Of a stretch of 10,796 nt of DNA, positions 8,112 through 10,796 are shown in pieces (position 1 is the first letter of the stretch; each line of letters opens with the position of its first letter). A program made the translations under genes and the position numbers. The stretch lies in contig DATGSX010000026.1 of NCBI GenBank assembly GCA_035302145.1, positions 1 to 10,796 of the forward strand, given 5' to 3'. The notes below the pieces were generated by a model, which was given only the letters and a program-made list of their open reading frames with translations, did no database searches and was not told the DNA's origin. This DNA is from JAJYTI01 sp035302145. GTDB taxonomy: Bacteria > Bacteroidota > Bacteroidia > Flavobacteriales > Flavobacteriaceae.

Positions 8112-9581
8112 CTACTCCTGCTCACTCATGGCCATAAGTAAATCTGTGTGCTCATACACTACTACTTGGGTAGGGTATAAGGCAATAATATGATGATCGT
8201 TTATATAAAAAGTTCTCGCTTTCTCTCCGTTTCTATTAGGTATTCGTAGACTGTGAGTATATTCGTCGGCATATACATCTATAACAGCATTAGCACTAAA
8301 GTCATTCGGATTCTCACCAGCTCCCATAACATTCGACAACACATACGATTGGTTCTTCCAAATTCGAATGTTACTATGTAAAGCAGATACAGGAGAGTCA
8401 CGTAAATGCGTACCGTCTCTTCCTTGATGTGTGCTAACTGCACTAGCATCTATACTATAGATTAAGTTTGTTTGCCCAGGCTCTTTAAAACCATTAGTCC
8501 AATTAGCTATCTTGTTCTTATAATAATATAAATAGCTTGCGCTTTGATTATGATAATCCCAGTGAAGGCTTCCGTCTGCTTGAAATAAATTTCCATCTTC
8601 TTGCTCCAAAACATCATGTATTTGTACATAGGGTTCTATATCCTTATAAGTAGCCAATACATATTTTTGGGTACTTGCATGTAAGGCACGGATGATAAAT
8701 TCTGTAGAGTCTAATACTACTATGTCGCTATAATACGGGACTGCTGGCATAAACTCCCTTGCCGTCCAATCACTCGTTTTACCACGATACAAACTCGGAC
8801 TCACGCCTTCGCCTATATAGAAATATTTGCCATGAACCTGCCACTTAGGTAAGGATGCAAAATTGTCTGGTGCATCAGGGAGTTGTAAGCTTATATGAAT
8901 AGTGTCGTTTGTATGGTAATTCCAAACCAAACCATGTGTAAACCCAGTACTATTACCAAGGTAAACCAAAGAGTCATTTACACCAGCGACATAATATGAG
9001 TTATAGGCTAGTTTTTGACTAGCTTTTTCCTCTAAAGCTTTTTCTTTATAAATGCGAGTGAAACTCTCGTCTTGCAAGATGCTAGGCTGAGGTTGGGTGT
9101 AGAATAATAGCAAGACTAAACCTATTATCCCAACACTACTGGTAACCAAAACGGTATAGTTTTTAGTTTGATTACTATCTATATACCAAGCGGTTCCAGC
9201 GAGTAGAGTAGTAGCTAGGTTGAAATATAAATGCGTTTCCCAATCCATAGCCTCTAGTACCCCACCACAAGAACAGGGTAGGGAAGGACTGTAGGTCCAA
9301 ATGAGATATACATAGATAGTGAATCCTAACATAAGAACAGCACTACCTAGCAATCCCCATACACGAGTGCTACTTATTAAAAGCAAACCAGCAAGTAAAA
9401 GCTCCACTACTGGCACCAGCCATGCTAATATCGAAGCATAAGGTGCCAGCATAGCTGATTGTGCTATTTGCGATTGGAAAATCCCCATATCCAATAATTT
9501 GCTTACGCCTGTATAGATAAAAAGGACAGCAAGAAAATAAGTGGTGATTAATACAAACCGGTTTTTAAGTAATACTCTCAT
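8112..9581 (-). CDS. MauE/DoxX-like redox membrane protein with large C-terminal extension
   Basis: The 489-residue protein has two parts. The N-terminal ~165 residues form a MauE/DoxX-like unit with about five membrane segments (near 10-28, 46-70, 75-95, 117-133, 143-162), a YTGVSKLLD motif after the first, and a CSCGG motif with Cys103 and Cys105 in the loop before segment 4. MauE itself is needed for disulfide formation in methylamine dehydrogenase, so a thiol-redox role is plausible. Residues ~166-489 are soluble, strand-rich and regularly spaced (for example DSLVYLGN, KYFYIGEG, DSTEFIIRAL, QSYVLSN, HHIIALYP), which looks like a beta-propeller, probably periplasmic. Ordinary MauE proteins lack this part. 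The start at 9581 has no Shine-Dalgarno sequence, as is usual in this phylum. The direct-repeat array lies just upstream and the exported Cys-rich peptide gene follows. Methylamine utilisation is unlikely because no mau structural genes are present. Confidence 0.82.
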   Translation of the reverse strand: MRVLLKNRFVLITTYFLAVLFIYTGVSKLLDMGIFQSQIAQSAMLAPYASILAWLVPVVELLLAGLLLISSTRVWGLLGSAVLMLGFTIYVYLIWTYSPSLPCSCGGVLEAMDWETHLYFNLATTLLAGTAWYIDSNQTKNYTVLVTSSVGIIGLVLLLFYTQPQPSILQDESFTRIYKEKALEEKASQKLAYNSYYVAGVNDSLVYLGNSTGFTHGLVWNYHTNDTIHISLQLPDAPDNFASLPKWQVHGKYFYIGEGVSPSLYRGKTSDWTAREFMPAVPYYSDIVVLDSTEFIIRALHASTQKYVLATYKDIEPYVQIHDVLEQEDGNLFQADGSLHWDYHNQSASYLYYYKNKIANWTNGFKEPGQTNLIYSIDASAVSTHQGRDGTHLRDSPVSALHSNIRIWKNQSYVLSNVMGAGENPNDFSANAVIDVYADEYTHSLRIPNRNGEKARTFYINDHHIIALYPTQVVVYEHTDLLMAMSEQE

Positions 9582-9630
9582 AACTAGTCATTTATAAAGA
9601 ACTAATTTAGAAACAGAAAGTGAGAAAAGA

Positions 9631-9714
9631 GTGCATAAACGTCCGTAAATAGTGCATAAATGTCCGCAAATGGTGCATAATTGTCCGTAAATAGTGTATA
9701 AACGTCCACAAACG
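9631..9714 (-). promoter_or_regulatory. Four tandem 21-bp direct repeats, probable operator array for the AraC-family regulator
   Basis: Four contiguous 21-bp units start at 9631, 9652, 9673 and 9694. Fourteen of 21 positions are invariant: GTG-n-ATAA-nn-GTCC-nn-AAA-nn on the plus strand, which reads TTTNNGGACNNTTATNCAC toward the target gene. Against unit 1, unit 3 matches 19/21, unit 2 18/21 and unit 4 16/21. A 7/11 match at 9620-9630 may be a decayed half unit. The array is 49 bp upstream of the MauE-like start and 55 bp after the AraC-family stop. AraC-type proteins bind paired direct half-sites spaced 21 bp (two helical turns), the period seen here. That the neighbouring regulator binds it is inference. 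Confidence 0.8.
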
Positions 9715-9769
9715 TTAATGTTGGATTAATTATATAGGGTTATATGGTTTTTATGTTAATACGATATGT

Positions 9770-10555
9770 CTAGAAACCACTGTATTTGTTTCTAAAATCT
9801 AAAGGAGAAATATGAAATCTTTGCTTGAAATTTCTATGCAGATGGCTCGTATTATTAAAACCAAACTGCGCATAGGAGTCTGTTATAGAATCATCGGTAT
9901 CTAATAGGTGATATGCGTAGCTTATTAGTCTTCTATCTCTCCAAACGGTAGAGGGAGTTGTACCGATAACTCTTTGAAAATAATTGTATAAAACAGTTCT
10001 AGAATAAGGATAGTTCTCAAAAACAGTAGCCACATTAATCGGTTGCATAAAAGGTGCCTCATGAATATCATCGTATAGTTTATATCCAACTTTTTTAATA
10101 TGAGTAGGTATGCTTTGATATGTATCTAAAATAGGATGAGTTTTGCGCTGTTTTAATATGTGCAATTTTAAACAGTAAGACTGTCTAGATTTTAGGATTA
10201 TTAATTGTCCTTTAGCTACTATCTCCCTATTATTTAGTTGCAAATAAATTTTATGAAAGGATTTTGGCGCTTTGAAATTAAGCTGATAGAAAAGATATAG
10301 TAATGATTTATGCTGCTTTGGATTAATAATGCGGTATAAAGATTTTGGAGCTTTGTCCTGTTTATAAAGCTTCCTCAATCTTTTTTGTTTAGTGTGTATT
10401 TCAGTAATATAAAATTGAGAATTGAAATAAATATTTAGATAATAAGGCTTTTTAAGGAAAAGAAGCGGACACCTCCAACCCTTATATAACTCACACCGCC
10501 GTGGCTTAATTATTCTATGTACCCGCTTTACAGCTTCTTCTTCACCCGCATACAT
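9770..10555 (-). CDS. AraC-family transcriptional regulator (N-terminus uncertain)
   Basis: The C-terminal ~90 residues form an AraC/XylS double helix-turn-helix: a first HTH around 172-201 (INVATVFENYPYSRTVLYNY), a linker with RRLISYAYHLL (208-218), and a second HTH around 224-253 with ITDSYAQFGFNNTSHLHRNF, followed by the family's FKQRF-ISPLDFR ending. The middle region (about 70-160, including IYLQLNNREIVAKGQL) is unassigned and could be a sensor or dimerisation domain; no membrane segment is evident. The first ~35 residues are strongly basic and encoded by GC-richer DNA (46% over the first 100 nt against about 25% just after). No other ATG occurs until residue 170, so the real protein may begin at a non-ATG codon or the 5' end may be altered. 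The gene lies upstream of the 21-bp array and the MauE-like gene on the same strand, which makes it the likely local regulator. Confidence 0.82.
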   Translation of the reverse strand: MYAGEEEAVKRVHRIIKPRRCELYKGWRCPLLFLKKPYYLNIYFNSQFYITEIHTKQKRLRKLYKQDKAPKSLYRIINPKQHKSLLYLFYQLNFKAPKSFHKIYLQLNNREIVAKGQLIILKSRQSYCLKLHILKQRKTHPILDTYQSIPTHIKKVGYKLYDDIHEAPFMQPINVATVFENYPYSRTVLYNYFQRVIGTTPSTVWRDRRLISYAYHLLDTDDSITDSYAQFGFNNTSHLHRNFKQRFHISPLDFRNKYSGF

Positions 10556-10796
10556 AGCATACTAAACTAATACTTTGCTAAGAATGAGTAAGTTACTAAA
10601 CTTTCATAATATAACATAATTTAAAAATTGCCTTCAGATAACTTCGAAGCTTTCAGCTCCTTCGCGTTTAATCGGTTAACTGTACCGAGTCTTTGCGGTA
10701 TGTCACTTCGTTCCATTTAATCGTTTAGGAGAAACATATTATTTAGGTGGATAATTTTCCTTCTAATTAAAGATTTAAGACTAGGTAACATCAACG
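10556..10796. other. Non-coding right edge upstream of the AraC-family gene
   Basis: No gene of useful length is visible on either strand. The stretch holds a strongly A/T-rich segment directly upstream of the AraC-family start (10556-10620), the GC-richer patch with the 31-codon frame (10621-10716), and an A/T-rich remainder to the window end. A promoter for the regulator is expected here, but no confident Bacteroidota TTTG/TAnnTTTG pair was found. Confidence 0.5.
10621..10716 (-). repeat. GC-richer intergenic patch with a 31-codon open frame; suspected dispersed repeat
   Basis: Bases 10631-10720 are about 43% GC, against about 22% in the adjacent 10561-10620. On the minus strand a frame of 31 codons runs from ATG at 10716 to TAA at 10621 and would encode MERSDIPQRLGT...KLSEGNF. 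A stop codon immediately precedes its ATG and there is no ribosome-binding signal or recognisable domain. A small hairpin (GGAGCT-gaa-AGCTTC) lies inside it. The composition and the ERSD-type translation recall dispersed intergenic repeats that produce spurious small ORFs in many genomes. I cannot verify its copy number, and a real microprotein is less likely. Confidence 0.35.

Noticed and set aside
8112..9581. Methylamine utilisation (mau) function for the MauE-like gene
   Set aside because: No mauA, mauB or other mau structural genes are present, and the protein carries an extra large domain not found in MauE.
9597..9628. A possible Bacteroidota promoter for the MauE-like gene: TTTT (9628-9625) and TAGTTCTT (9604-9597) on the minus strand with 20-nt spacing
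   Set aside because: Both boxes deviate from TTTG and TAnnTTTG, and the implied leader would be only about 10 nt. The placement next to the repeat array is tempting but the match is too weak to annotate.
9631..9714. CRISPR array or replication iterons as an explanation for the repeats
   Set aside because: The units are contiguous with no unique spacers, so it is not CRISPR. There is no replication initiator gene or origin-like A/T-rich region with DnaA boxes, and the position between a regulator and its likely target favours an operator.

Overview
The window comes from a Bacteroidota genome, most likely Flavobacteriia or Sphingobacteriia. The case rests on an adjacent SusC/RagA and SusD/RagB pair, a short Bacteroidota-style lipoprotein signal (LMSC) on SusD, A/T-rich leaders without clear Shine-Dalgarno sequences, and a MauE-like protein next to a DUF6520-like exported peptide. 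No rRNA, tRNA, CRISPR array, transposase or integrase was seen.

Left part, plus strand (1-7764): a probable operon. A short frame open from the window edge ends 12 nt before susC and may be the tail of an upstream gene. It is followed by a SusC-type TonB-dependent outer-membrane transporter (94-3105), its SusD-type surface lipoprotein (3118-4494, 12-nt gap), and a large periplasmic protein joining a TolB/PD40-like beta-propeller to a metal-dependent amidohydrolase (4499-7729, 4-nt gap). A perfect 12-bp hairpin (7737-7764) closes it. The simplest reading is uptake of an oligomeric ligand across the outer membrane, then hydrolysis of an amide or peptide-like bond in the periplasm. No glycosidase or polysaccharide lyase is present, so a peptide-like substrate is more plausible than a glycan, but the substrate is not known.

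Right part, minus strand (10716-7789): a compact, differently organised cassette. It holds an AraC-family regulator (10555-9770), a 188-nt gap with four head-to-tail 21-bp direct repeats (9631-9714), a MauE/DoxX-like membrane protein with an unusual ~320-residue C-terminal extension (9581-8112), and a small exported four-cysteine peptide (8064-7789). The 21-bp period equals the spacing of paired AraC half-sites, and the repeats end 49 bp before the mauE-like start codon. The regulator therefore probably controls the membrane protein and the peptide through this array. A redox membrane protein next to a cysteine-rich exported peptide suggests disulfide handling of the peptide. That is inference, and this cassette is the best candidate here for an undescribed system.

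The right edge (10556-10796) has no convincing gene. It contains a GC-richer patch with a 31-codon open frame that looks like a dispersed intergenic repeat. A second GC-richer patch forms the first ~35 codons of the AraC-family gene and makes its start uncertain.
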